25,579 nt of DNA from a bacterium (Candidatus Torokbacteria) CG_4_10_14_0_2_um_filter_35_8 (lineage in GTDB: Bacteria; Patescibacteriota; GCA-2792135), in the NCBI GenBank assembly GCA_002792135.1, contig PFNU01000061.1, positions 1-25,579 of the forward strand, in the 5' to 3' direction. Shown one piece after another: positions 7,269 through 14,073 of this stretch. The notes beneath the pieces are model-generated. The model had not been told where the DNA came from and did not search any database. It saw nothing but the letters and a program-made list of their open reading frames with translations. The stretch's first letter is position 1, and every line of letters begins with the position of its first letter. Both the position numbers and the translations under genes were made by a program.

Positions 7269-7339
7269 GGGGTCTTGATGTAATGGTAGCATAACGGTCT
7301 CCAAAACCGTTTGTAGAGGTTCGAGTCCTCTAGACCCTG
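7269..7339 (+). tRNA. tRNA-Trp (anticodon CCA)
   Basis: 71-nt cloverleaf: acceptor GGGGTCT with AGACCCT (first pair G-U), anticodon stem ACGGT/ACCGT around CTCCAAA, T arm AGAGG/CCTCT with TTCGAGT, discriminator G as usual for bacterial tRNA-Trp. No encoded CCA. Confidence 0.93.
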
Positions 7340-7408
7340 CATTGTGGCGGGCAGGCAAAACCGATAGTGGGGTTCTCGACTCCCTCCATCCCTATATAGT
7401 TCTTTTCG

Positions 7409-7433
7409 AAAGGCTTTCTATGAGGCCTTTTTT
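7409..7433 (+). terminator. Short terminator after the tRNA-Trp gene
   Basis: Stem AAAGGC (7409-7414) with GCCTTT, followed by a T-run (TTTTTT overall, then AG). It is a small stem, but well placed to end the tRNA/rpmG transcript before the kinase promoter. Confidence 0.5.
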
Positions 7434-7448
7434 AGTTGAAAACTAAAC

Positions 7449-7477
7449 TTGATTGTCATCTTGGTTTCTTCTATACT
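7449..7477 (+). promoter_or_regulatory. Promoter of the histidine kinase gene
   Basis: TTGATT, 17-nt spacer, TATACT. The start site would be near 7484, giving a ~74-nt leader with no clear SD. Confidence 0.6.
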
Positions 7478-7557
7478 TAAAACTAAAGAAGGCGAGTATC
7501 TCATCCTTTTTGTTTCGAGTTTTCCTACTGTATTACAATCAAAAACCTATATATTAA

Positions 7558-8943
7558 ATGTCTAACACTCTAAAGCAACTTGATAAAACCTTAAATAAGG
7601 AAGAGAGAGCTACAAAGTTAGTATGGTCTATAAAAACACGCTTCCTAGTTGCCAATGTTATTTTTGGTTTGGTGATTTTAGGTTGTGTATTAGGGCTAGA
7701 CTATCCAATATGGACAATAGCTCTTCTCTGGATTTTAATGTTAGTTGCTAATTTTGTTGAAGGTTATTTTTATAAAAGAGGAAAGCTAATTTATACTCTG
7801 CCAGCTTTTGGATTGTTTCTAGATATTATTGCAATTAGTGCCCTTATTTATTTTACAGGAGGAATAGAAAGTCCTTTTGTTTTTCTTTATATAATTGAGG
7901 CAGTAGGAACCTGTATCCATATGGATAGGAAGACTGGAATTTTTATGTTAGTCTCCGAATGGTTAGTATTGATTTTAATATCTTTCTTGGAAAGATGGGG
8001 TTTTATAACACATATTGATGTTGGAATTTTCGGGCGGGGGGGTTTTAAGATATCAGATCTTAATTTTATCATTTTTATAGCGTTGAGTATGCTAGGATTT
8101 GGACTGATGGCTATCTATATGATAGGTTATGCTGCTGAGCAGACAAAGATTGTAGAGAAGCGGTTAAGGAAGTTAAATGAGAAATTATCTGAAGCAAATG
8201 CTCGTCTTAAGGAAATTTCGAAATTAAAATCAGATTTTATTTCTGTTACCTCGCACCAGCTAAGGACTCCACTTTCTGCTGTAAAGTGGGGTCTTAAGAT
8301 AATTTTAGAAGGAGATGTGGGACAGATAAACCCAGAGCAGAAGGATTTATTAGACAAAACTTATCAAAGCAATGAGAGAATGATTATTCTTATTAATGAT
8401 CTTTTGAATGTGTCTCGAATTGAAAGCGGTAGATTTGGTTATCGTTTTAAGAAAGGACAAATTGATAAAGTGATCAATCAGGCAGTAGAAGAACTGGAGC
8501 ATGAAATAAAAACACGCAAAATTAAGTACTCTTTCAAAAAACCTTCTTTTGTACCTAAGGTTTTAATGGATTCTAAGAGAATGAGGCTTACAATTCAGAA
8601 TCTAATAGAGAACGCAATCCGATACAATAAAGAAAAAGGTAAGATTGAGGTGGTAATTGAGGTTAATGAGAAAAACAGAGAGTTACTGTTAAGAATTAAA
8701 GATAGTGGGGTAGGGATTCCAGTTAGTCAGCAAAAACACATTTTTTCTAAATTTTTTAGAGCAAGTAATGTTATCAGAATGCAGACAGAGGGATCAGGCT
8801 TAGGACTTTTTATAGTAAAAAATATTATTGAAAGACATAAAGGAAAAATATGGTTCAAATCAGAGGAGGGGAAAGGAACTACTTTTTACATTTCTTTACC
8901 AGTAGCTGAATCTCAATTTGAAGAATTTATGGAAAAGTTTTAA
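7558..8943 (+). CDS. Membrane sensor histidine kinase
   Basis: 461 aa. The N-terminal half has six predicted membrane segments (between about residues 28 and 200) with little extramembrane sequence, so it probably senses a signal in or at the membrane. A short coiled linker (KRLRKLNEKLSEANARLKEI) leads into the HisKA dimerisation domain with H-box SHQLRTPLSAVKW, the phospho-acceptor being H233. The HATPase_c domain follows with N box (ENAIRYN, around N352), G1 box DSGVGIP (D382) and G2 box GSGLGLF (412-418). All catalytic motifs are intact. No receiver domain is fused. A polytopic protein and a tandem receiver protein lie next downstream and may be partners, although each appears to have its own promoter. 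Confidence 0.92.
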   Translation: MSNTLKQLDKTLNKEERATKLVWSIKTRFLVANVIFGLVILGCVLGLDYPIWTIALLWILMLVANFVEGYFYKRGKLIYTLPAFGLFLDIIAISALIYFTGGIESPFVFLYIIEAVGTCIHMDRKTGIFMLVSEWLVLILISFLERWGFITHIDVGIFGRGGFKISDLNFIIFIALSMLGFGLMAIYMIGYAAEQTKIVEKRLRKLNEKLSEANARLKEISKLKSDFISVTSHQLRTPLSAVKWGLKIILEGDVGQINPEQKDLLDKTYQSNERMIILINDLLNVSRIESGRFGYRFKKGQIDKVINQAVEELEHEIKTRKIKYSFKKPSFVPKVLMDSKRMRLTIQNLIENAIRYNKEKGKIEVVIEVNEKNRELLLRIKDSGVGIPVSQQKHIFSKFFRASNVIRMQTEGSGLGLFIVKNIIERHKGKIWFKSEEGKGTTFYISLPVAESQFEEFMEKF

Positions 8944-9028
8944 TATTCTAGTTAGGTAATTAAAATATTTAGTAGCTTCTTTATAAAAAACCAACATTAT
9001 TAATAGATAAGGCAAAATATCTCTAATT

Positions 9029-9037
9029 TGTTATACT
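9029..9037 (+). promoter_or_regulatory. Extended -10 promoter element before the polytopic protein
   Basis: TGTTATACT (TG-n-TATACT) 24 nt upstream of the ATG; no -35 match at 17 nt. The transcript would have a very short, SD-less leader. Confidence 0.4.
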
Positions 9038-9060
9038 TATTGCACTTAATGTGACTTAAA

Positions 9061-9795
9061 ATGATTACTACATCGACACTTAGTGATTTTATAAATTTTT
9101 TAGTCTGTCTTTTTTGTGCTTTAAAGCTTTATAGCCCCTTAGTACTAGAAGATAAAACCGGCGTTTTAGTAAAGTATTTTTTTAAGATGTTTTCTTTGCT
9201 TTCAGTACATTTCTTAATCTTAAGTATTGCTGAGTTTGTAGCTTTAAATAATCCTTGGCTTTTGGGTGTTGCTTATAATTTGAGCCATGTACCTTTCTTC
9301 TTTGCTCTGGGGTATTTAATAATGATTCCTATTCTAACAAGAAAGCCTCAAGCAAGTCCTTTTTTTAAAAACCTTGCCTTTTGGTTAGTGGGGGGTGGAG
9401 GGATTGTGATTGTAATATTTGGTCTTTTCAATTTAAATTATCCTCAAGTAAACCCCTTAACAGAAATCATAGAATGGAATATTAACCCTTGGGTAGGCGT
9501 GGCAATTTCTGCACTTTCTCTTCTGGTGCTGGCACCTACTATGATATTCTTTTTTGTAGGATATTTTGCATCAGAAAGTCCCAAGGCCAAAAGTCGTTCT
9601 TTGATTTTGGGAATAGCCAGTTTTGTTTTGATTGCAACAGCTGTAATTTACTATAACGCCTATACAGTACCACTTTATATTCTAGGAGAGCTTCTTTCTA
9701 CTATGGGATTTTTTCTTGTGCTCTTGGGTGTTTATTATAAAGGGGAGTTTTCGATTGTGAAAACGATAGAGCTGTTAAGAAGTAGAAGGTCTTAA
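9061..9795 (+). CDS. Polytopic membrane protein, about seven segments
   Basis: 244 aa, almost entirely hydrophobic. Segments can be seen around residues 8-25, 38-60, 70-92, 105-127, 145-168, 178-198 and 205-228, with a short basic C-terminal tail (ELLRSRRS). The order and size resemble the membrane sensor halves of some histidine kinases, but there is no kinase, receiver or enzymatic domain. I do not recognise a family. It lies between a membrane histidine kinase and a receiver protein on the same strand, which suggests a sensory or signal-transmitting role. That is inference from context only. Confidence 0.7.
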   Translation: MITTSTLSDFINFLVCLFCALKLYSPLVLEDKTGVLVKYFFKMFSLLSVHFLILSIAEFVALNNPWLLGVAYNLSHVPFFFALGYLIMIPILTRKPQASPFFKNLAFWLVGGGGIVIVIFGLFNLNYPQVNPLTEIIEWNINPWVGVAISALSLLVLAPTMIFFFVGYFASESPKAKSRSLILGIASFVLIATAVIYYNAYTVPLYILGELLSTMGFFLVLLGVYYKGEFSIVKTIELLRSRRS

Positions 9796-9840
9796 GCTTT
9801 AATAAGGGGTAATGCGAATAAATACGAATTATTTTAGATT

Positions 9841-9939
9841 TTAGGTTGTAGAGGTTTTAGTGAGTAGAGCTTCTTATCTTGGTAAACTTCAGATGTATCC
9901 TATTTATCTAAGCCCTAATACTTATTACCTAATTCCTAG
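9841..9939. repeat. Decayed hairpin element in the 9796-10079 spacer
   Basis: TTAGGTTGTAGAGG at the left and CCCTAATACTTATTACCTAATTCCTAG at the right resemble the element before rpmG. Otherwise the spacer carries AT-rich words such as GCGAATAAATACGAAT and the promoter of the receiver gene. Confidence 0.3.
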
Positions 9940-10017
9940 ATTTGTGGATTCATACTTCGTCAACATACTTGTGTATAATTTGCGTAAAAGTCCTAATATA
10001 AGTATATGTGATGCTTG

Positions 10018-10047
10018 TTGCTTTAAAATTATTTTTCGTGATATACT
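10018..10047 (+). promoter_or_regulatory. Promoter of the tandem receiver gene
   Basis: TTGCTT, 18-nt spacer, TATACT with an extended -10 (TGA before TATACT), 33 nt upstream of the ATG. Confidence 0.45.
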
Positions 10048-10079
10048 AACTTTGAGATAAAAATTTAATTGGAAAACTT

Positions 10080-10958
10080 ATGAGCCCTAATCAAAAAAGC
10101 CACAACAAAAAGATTCTTATTATTGAGGACGAGGAAGCTCTTTCTCACGTTTTAGAAACTAAACTAAGGAAGGAGAAATATCAAGTATCTTTAGCTGAAG
10201 ATGGAGAGCAAGGCCTTTTGAAGATAAGAGAAGAAAAACCAGATTTGATTTTACTTGATATTGTGATGCCAAAAATAGATGGTTTTCAAGTGATGGAGGA
10301 GATGAAGGAAGATAAAGAACTTAAAGATATCCCTGTAATGATTATTTCTAACTCAGGACAACCTGTAGAGATAGAAAAGGCAAAAGCTTTGGGTGCCGAT
10401 GAGTTTCTCATCAAGACAGAGTTTGATCCTCAGGAAGTGATAGATAAGGTGCAGCATCTTTTAGGGAATGAGGAAGTAAGTGCTGATCCCAGTTCAAAAA
10501 CTCAATTCATAGCAAATTCTATCCAACATCAAAAAAAACAGAAGGGGGAAGAAAATAGTGGTAGGCCAAAGAAAGGCCAAAAGACAATTCTTATTGTGGA
10601 AGATGACAAATTCTTACGTGATCTTTGTAAATTGAAGCTGACAAAAGAAGGCTTTCATGTTTCTTCTGCTGTTGATGGAGAAGAAGGGATGGGGAAAATC
10701 TCGGCTGAAAAACCTGATCTAGTACTTTTAGACATTGTACTTCCAGGCGTTGATGGTTTTCAAATTCTAGAGAGAGTAAAAGATAATCCAGACGAGAGTA
10801 TTAAAAATATACCAGTGATTCTTTTAACTAATCTTGGACAAGAGTCAGATGTAGAGAAAGGACTTAAGTTGGGAGCACAAGACTATCTAATTAAAGCTCA
10901 TTTTACCACTGACGAGATTGTACAAAAAGTGAGAGATATACTAGCAAAAAGTTCTTAA
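10080..10958 (+). CDS. Response regulator with two receiver domains and no output domain
   Basis: 292 aa with two complete REC domains joined by a ~35-residue polar linker. REC1 (about 10-130) has acidic pair E16/D17, phospho-acceptor D60 (LLDIVMP), S90 and K112. REC2 (about 168-290) has the IVEDD acidic patch, phospho-acceptor D218 (LLDIVLP), T250 and K272. Both are therefore likely phosphorylatable. No DNA-binding, GGDEF, or other effector domain follows. Such proteins act by phosphotransfer or protein contact, often on motility or pilus machinery. The probable donor is the kinase at 7558-8943, from proximity. The two domains are similar to each other, suggesting internal duplication. Confidence 0.92.
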   Translation: MSPNQKSHNKKILIIEDEEALSHVLETKLRKEKYQVSLAEDGEQGLLKIREEKPDLILLDIVMPKIDGFQVMEEMKEDKELKDIPVMIISNSGQPVEIEKAKALGADEFLIKTEFDPQEVIDKVQHLLGNEEVSADPSSKTQFIANSIQHQKKQKGEENSGRPKKGQKTILIVEDDKFLRDLCKLKLTKEGFHVSSAVDGEEGMGKISAEKPDLVLLDIVLPGVDGFQILERVKDNPDESIKNIPVILLTNLGQESDVEKGLKLGAQDYLIKAHFTTDEIVQKVRDILAKSS

Positions 10959-11025
10959 AGATCTTTTTCTAAAAAAGTAATTTAAAAGTCTTCTTAAAAA
11001 AACAAAATAAATCTGATTTGTTTAG

Positions 11026-11046
11026 AGTCTGGCGCGCGGACTTTTT
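11026..11046 (+). terminator. Small GC hairpin with T-run after the receiver gene
   Basis: AGTCTG pairs with CGGACT (11026-11042, one T-G pair) around loop GCGCG, followed directly by TTTT. It lies ~70 nt after the stop. Confidence 0.5.
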
Positions 11047-11113
11047 GTATTTGCTGTAAGTAGGTTTCAAAGAGTATGTATAGTCTTTAATTATCGAAAG
11101 GGGGTGAATTATA

Positions 11114-11620
11114 TTGGCAGAAGAAGTAAAAGAAAGCAGACTTAAGAAGTGGGGGCTTCCAATACTGGCGTGTATAATTTTAACAGGAGTGGTTATTTGG
11201 GGTATCAAAACGAAAGAAGGTAAGAAAGAAGACGAGGAAGCTCGAGAAGAAGAACAAAAGAAAGAAGAACAGGCCGAGAAAGAAAAAGAAGAAGAAGAGA
11301 AGAAAGAGGAAGAGAAGAAGGAAGATGGCGAAGTAGCGGGTGATGATGATAGTAATATTAAAGAACAGGACTGGTTTAAAAAAGGTGAGAAAATAAAATT
11401 TGATGGTGCTTCTTGGAAAAAGGCTTCTCGTACTGAGTTTTTATCGGATGATGAGGTAGAGAGAAAAGGATCTTACAAGGGTGTTCCTTTGTTTATTAAG
11501 GCAGGCGACATGCGACCTTATGGTGCTATTTATATAAAGATTGATGAAGACGAGTATCAAGTTTATGAAAATAACTATTCCGAAGGTTTTGGTCTGATTA
11601 ATACGGAGGATATTTCTTAA
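11114..11620 (+). CDS. Membrane-anchored protein with Glu/Lys linker, TTG start
   Basis: 168 aa from TTG 11114. The start is decided by a strong SD, AAAGGGGGTG at 11097-11107, 7 nt upstream. One N-terminal membrane segment (about residues 14-31, LPILACIILTGVVIWGI) is followed by a ~50-residue stretch of nearly only Glu and Lys (about 33-80), then a compact C-terminal domain of ~75 residues (WFKKGEKIKFDGASWKKASR ... YQVYENNYSEGFGLI). The C-terminal domain probably lies outside the cell, held off by the charged linker. No family recognised; no cysteine or enzymatic motif is seen. It is one of only two genes in the window with a clear SD. Confidence 0.75.
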   Translation: MAEEVKESRLKKWGLPILACIILTGVVIWGIKTKEGKKEDEEAREEEQKKEEQAEKEKEEEEKKEEEKKEDGEVAGDDDSNIKEQDWFKKGEKIKFDGASWKKASRTEFLSDDEVERKGSYKGVPLFIKAGDMRPYGAIYIKIDEDEYQVYENNYSEGFGLINTEDIS

Positions 11621-11833
11621 GGAGTTCTTAAAGCCGTAATGCGGGCAAAAGAATTTTTCTTTTTTAGCTTCGGAGATTTAGAGTTCTTTTGGTTCTTGTG
11701 AGGGTAATGTTTAAGTTTAGTTTAGCAAGCTTAGTCTTGATGGGAAGTATTTTATCTTAAGAAAAGTTTTTTAGCCCTTTTAAATTAAAAACAAAAAACC
11801 CATTTTGCAAATAAGAAACTTATGATACAAAAT

Positions 11834-11893
11834 ACACCGGGCGATCTTCTATCTAAAGATGGATCGGTTAAAGTTTATTACCCCGGTGTTTTT
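11834..11893 (+). promoter_or_regulatory. Two-helix structured element with T-run
   Basis: ACACCGGG (11834-11841) pairs with CCCGGTGT (11882-11889). Nested directly inside, CGATC (11842-11846) pairs with GATCG (11862-11866), with an alternative ATCTT/AAGAT pairing. A T-run follows the outer stem. It could end the 11114 transcript or be a regulatory leader of the primase-like gene 77 nt downstream. The rest of the gene-free stretch 11621-11969 shows nothing else I can support. Confidence 0.45.
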
Positions 11894-11969
11894 GGTAAAT
11901 TATGCTTCTTGTCTAGAAATTATATACACAATTTTTAAAGCAAGATAGTATAAATAAAATATAGAAAAA

Positions 11970-12806
11970 ATGCCTGACAAACTTCTCTTTAATTATTATA
12001 ATAAGATCTCTGAGAGGATTCTGCCTTTTCTTTCTCATCGTAAGGTAGCTCTAGCACAGTATTTTGATCATGCAAGAGTTTATAGAAGGCATGCAGGATA
12101 TAAAAAAGAGTGGATCTATATTGAAAACAAAGAGGAACTTATGCACTGGGCAGGCATGCATACGTGGGGATTTTTTCCACACATAAGAGGTGATCAAGAT
12201 CTTTGGTTTGTTATGGATATTGATTCCCGAAAGGTTCCTTTAGAATTGTGCAAAATCGTTGTTCATTATATGGCAGAAGTTTTGGAAGAGCTAAGAATTA
12301 AATATCTATTAAAATTTTCCGGTAAAAATGGTTTTCATTTCTTATGGAAATTTACCAAGACTACTGGCAAAAAAGAGAATTGTAATATAGTTGGGGAAAA
12401 CAATAAGATTAGTATTGAAGCTAGAAAATTAGATATTTGGATTTTTGAAAGAAATATTATAAGTTATTTACAAAGAGAGGTTGAGAAAAGACTTCAGCAA
12501 TCTAAGGAGAAAGATTTATTTTATAGATATATTCCCAAAAAAGACCCTATTACAGAGAGAAATGCTATAGACAGTGAAGCGCAGAAGTCAATTTTGATTG
12601 ATGAATTAATATTGAAGAATAAGGCTACAATTAGGGCTCCTTTTAGTCTTCATTTTTCTTCTAAGTTAGTTTCAATTCCTTTTAATATTAAATACTTAGA
12701 TAAATTTAATCCCAAGAAGAATGCTGATCCTCAGAAGGTAATGAAAGAGAAAGTAAAATTTGAAATACCGAACAATAAAATTGAACTCTTTAAATTTGCA
12801 ATATAA
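11970..12806 (+). CDS. Stand-alone archaeo-eukaryotic primase-type polymerase
   Basis: 278 aa. The motif set of the archaeo-eukaryotic primase superfamily, closest by eye to LigD polymerase domains and archaeal primase small subunits, is present. The acidic metal-binding motif is MDID (D83, D85). The second motif is SGKNGFHFLW (H123), corresponding to the S-G-x-G-x-H motif. A late IRAPFSLHFSSKLVSIP (R222, H228) corresponds to the R-A-P-x-S-x-x motif. Activity would be template-directed primer or gap synthesis on DNA. There is no fused ligase, phosphoesterase, helicase or zinc domain, and no Ku or ligase gene beside it. Its job (replication priming, repair, or lesion tolerance) cannot be told from sequence. 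Start ATG 11970 follows an A-rich leader with no SD. Confidence 0.85.
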   Translation: MPDKLLFNYYNKISERILPFLSHRKVALAQYFDHARVYRRHAGYKKEWIYIENKEELMHWAGMHTWGFFPHIRGDQDLWFVMDIDSRKVPLELCKIVVHYMAEVLEELRIKYLLKFSGKNGFHFLWKFTKTTGKKENCNIVGENNKISIEARKLDIWIFERNIISYLQREVEKRLQQSKEKDLFYRYIPKKDPITERNAIDSEAQKSILIDELILKNKATIRAPFSLHFSSKLVSIPFNIKYLDKFNPKKNADPQKVMKEKVKFEIPNNKIELFKFAI

Positions 12807-12862
12807 AAATTTCAAAACGAAAATTTTATAAAAGATTTAATAACATTTAAACTCTTAAAATT

Positions 12863-13171
12863 ATGTTGAATTCTAAAACTAGAAATGATAAAAATAAAGA
12901 GGTTGCTGAAAGAAAGACGCCCAAGATTAAAAAAGATACTAAAAATTTTGTAGGAAAGACCATGAAGCTTTCTACTGCTGCGTTTTCTTTAGTTGCAGCT
13001 CTTGCTTGGAACGAATTTGTGAAAACACTGGTTTCTACTTATATAAAAAAAGGAAAAGATGTTTGGTCACTTTTAATTTATGCTCTTCTTATGACTTTTG
13101 TCGCGGTTTTCGTAAGCACAAGAGCTGAAAATGTAGAAAGGAAGTTGGGAGTAAAGAAAAGAAAAAAGTAA
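12863..13171 (+). CDS. Small membrane protein, DUF5654-like
   Basis: 102 aa: a basic hydrophilic N-terminus (about 1-30) and two membrane segments (about 36-55 and 66-86) separated by a short loop, then a basic tail (KLGVKKRKK). The first segment, AAFSLVAALAWNEFVKTLV, matches my memory of the DUF5654 family, small two-segment proteins of archaea and candidate-phylum bacteria without known function. It follows the primase-like gene by 56 nt on the same strand and precedes a strong bidirectional terminator. Function unknown. Confidence 0.75.
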   Translation: MLNSKTRNDKNKEVAERKTPKIKKDTKNFVGKTMKLSTAAFSLVAALAWNEFVKTLVSTYIKKGKDVWSLLIYALLMTFVAVFVSTRAENVERKLGVKKRKK

Positions 13172-13206
13172 AAAATAAGAAAGATAAAAAGCCTCAAGAT
13201 AAAAAT

Positions 13207-13244
13207 AAAACTTCTCCAAAGTTTTAGATAAGGAGAAGTTTTTT
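13207..13244. terminator. Bidirectional terminator between convergent genes
   Basis: Perfect 11-bp stem AAAACTTCTCC (13207-13217) with GGAGAAGTTTT (13232-13242), 14-nt loop, T-run on the plus side and A-run on the other. It serves the plus-strand gene ending at 13171 and the minus-strand surface operon ending at 13267. Confidence 0.85.
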
Positions 13245-13266
13245 ATAAATGCGTAATTGATTACCT

Positions 13267-14007
13267 TTACTCTAATTTATCTTTCCTTTTGATAGACTTG
13301 ATAGCATATCGAATTATTAGAAGAATAATAGATACTATAAGTACAGCGATTATTAAAATTATGATATCAGCACCTGTTTTAGCTTCTAGTACTTTACCAC
13401 CCTCTCCGCCCTCTCCAGAAGGTCCAGCATGGTCTCCTTCTACTTCGCCTGCATTGAATCTGAAGATTACATCAAAGACAGTATCTGAGCTTTGATATTC
13501 TTCTCCTGCACCTATATCCATACATCCTGAAAATTGTACTATTGTATTCTCTCCTGGCCCTAGAACTGCAAGTAATATTGTTTCGTCGATAGGAGGATAA
13601 TCAAAAGTATAAAATCCGGAAAGATAATTTTCATAAATAGTAGAGCTGCCTTCGGAAATTTTAAGTTTTATGACATCAGAAAGGGGAGGCGTATATGATC
13701 CAGTGCTATAATTATAGTTATAATAGGTTCTTCCTGGAATTTTTGGCTGGGTTCCAACCTCATAAGTTTTATCAGAGCTTGTATTGCTAATAGTTACATT
13801 TTTTACCACACACTGCCCCGGAGCAAAATTAGTCTCATAAAAAATAGACCCTGACCAAGGATACTCTATTATTACGTCTCCTGCCGTATAGGTTTCAGCA
13901 CAAGTAGTTTCTATAGGTTCTACCAATATGTAGAGTCCTCCTAAAATTACTAATGTAAGAATAACAGAAAGACCTCCTGTTCTGATGCTCTTCTTGATTT
14001 GGCTCAT
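13267..14007 (-). CDS. Camelysin/TasA-like surface protein with C-terminal anchor
   Basis: 246 aa. An N-terminal signal segment (about 13-28, SVILTLVILGGLYILV) is followed by one beta-rich domain. It has the features of the camelysin/TasA fold: NFAPGQCVVKNVTISNTSSD early, LGPGENTIVQFSG in the middle, and GEEYQSSDTVFDVIFRF near its end. Two cysteines, in APGQC and FSGCMD, could form a disulfide. A Gly/Glu-rich spacer leads to EAKTGAD, a hydrophobic segment (about 215-235) and a basic tail (IKSIKRKDKLE), the layout of a wall-sorting signal. It is the last gene of the operon, 66 nt after the LTD gene. It may be the anchoring or minor subunit of a fibre. The fold call is by eye. Confidence 0.72.
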   Translation of the reverse strand: MSQIKKSIRTGGLSVILTLVILGGLYILVEPIETTCAETYTAGDVIIEYPWSGSIFYETNFAPGQCVVKNVTISNTSSDKTYEVGTQPKIPGRTYYNYNYSTGSYTPPLSDVIKLKISEGSSTIYENYLSGFYTFDYPPIDETILLAVLGPGENTIVQFSGCMDIGAGEEYQSSDTVFDVIFRFNAGEVEGDHAGPSGEGGEGGKVLEAKTGADIIILIIAVLIVSIILLIIRYAIKSIKRKDKLE

Positions 14008-14073
14008 TCTTCGTTTTTGTACAAGAGTAAAATTCAGTATTAGAGATAGTTTCTTTGGTATGTTCAGGGTTAT

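Noticed and set aside
7340..7395. Possible degraded tRNA 3' half after tRNA-Trp (GGTTCTCGACTCC-like stretch)
   Set aside because: A T-loop-like sequence is present but no acceptor, D or anticodon arm can be drawn; too little to call a pseudo-tRNA.
9860..10060. 66-aa plus-strand frame in the spacer before the receiver gene
   Set aside because: It overlaps a decayed repeat element and the receiver-gene promoter, has no SD and no recognisable composition.
10969..11208. 79-aa minus-strand frame
   Set aside because: It overlaps the start, SD and terminator features of the plus-strand gene at 11114 and looks like a shadow.
11707..11760. 17-codon hydrophobic frame (MFKFSLASLVLMGSILS)
   Set aside because: Too short to support without an SD or conservation; could be chance in AT-rich DNA.
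13289..13495. Plus-strand frames inside the minus-strand surface genes (13289-13495, 14077-14493, 18233-18613, 19847-20233, 21608-21799)
   Set aside because: They are antisense to well-supported secreted proteins and have no motif of their own.
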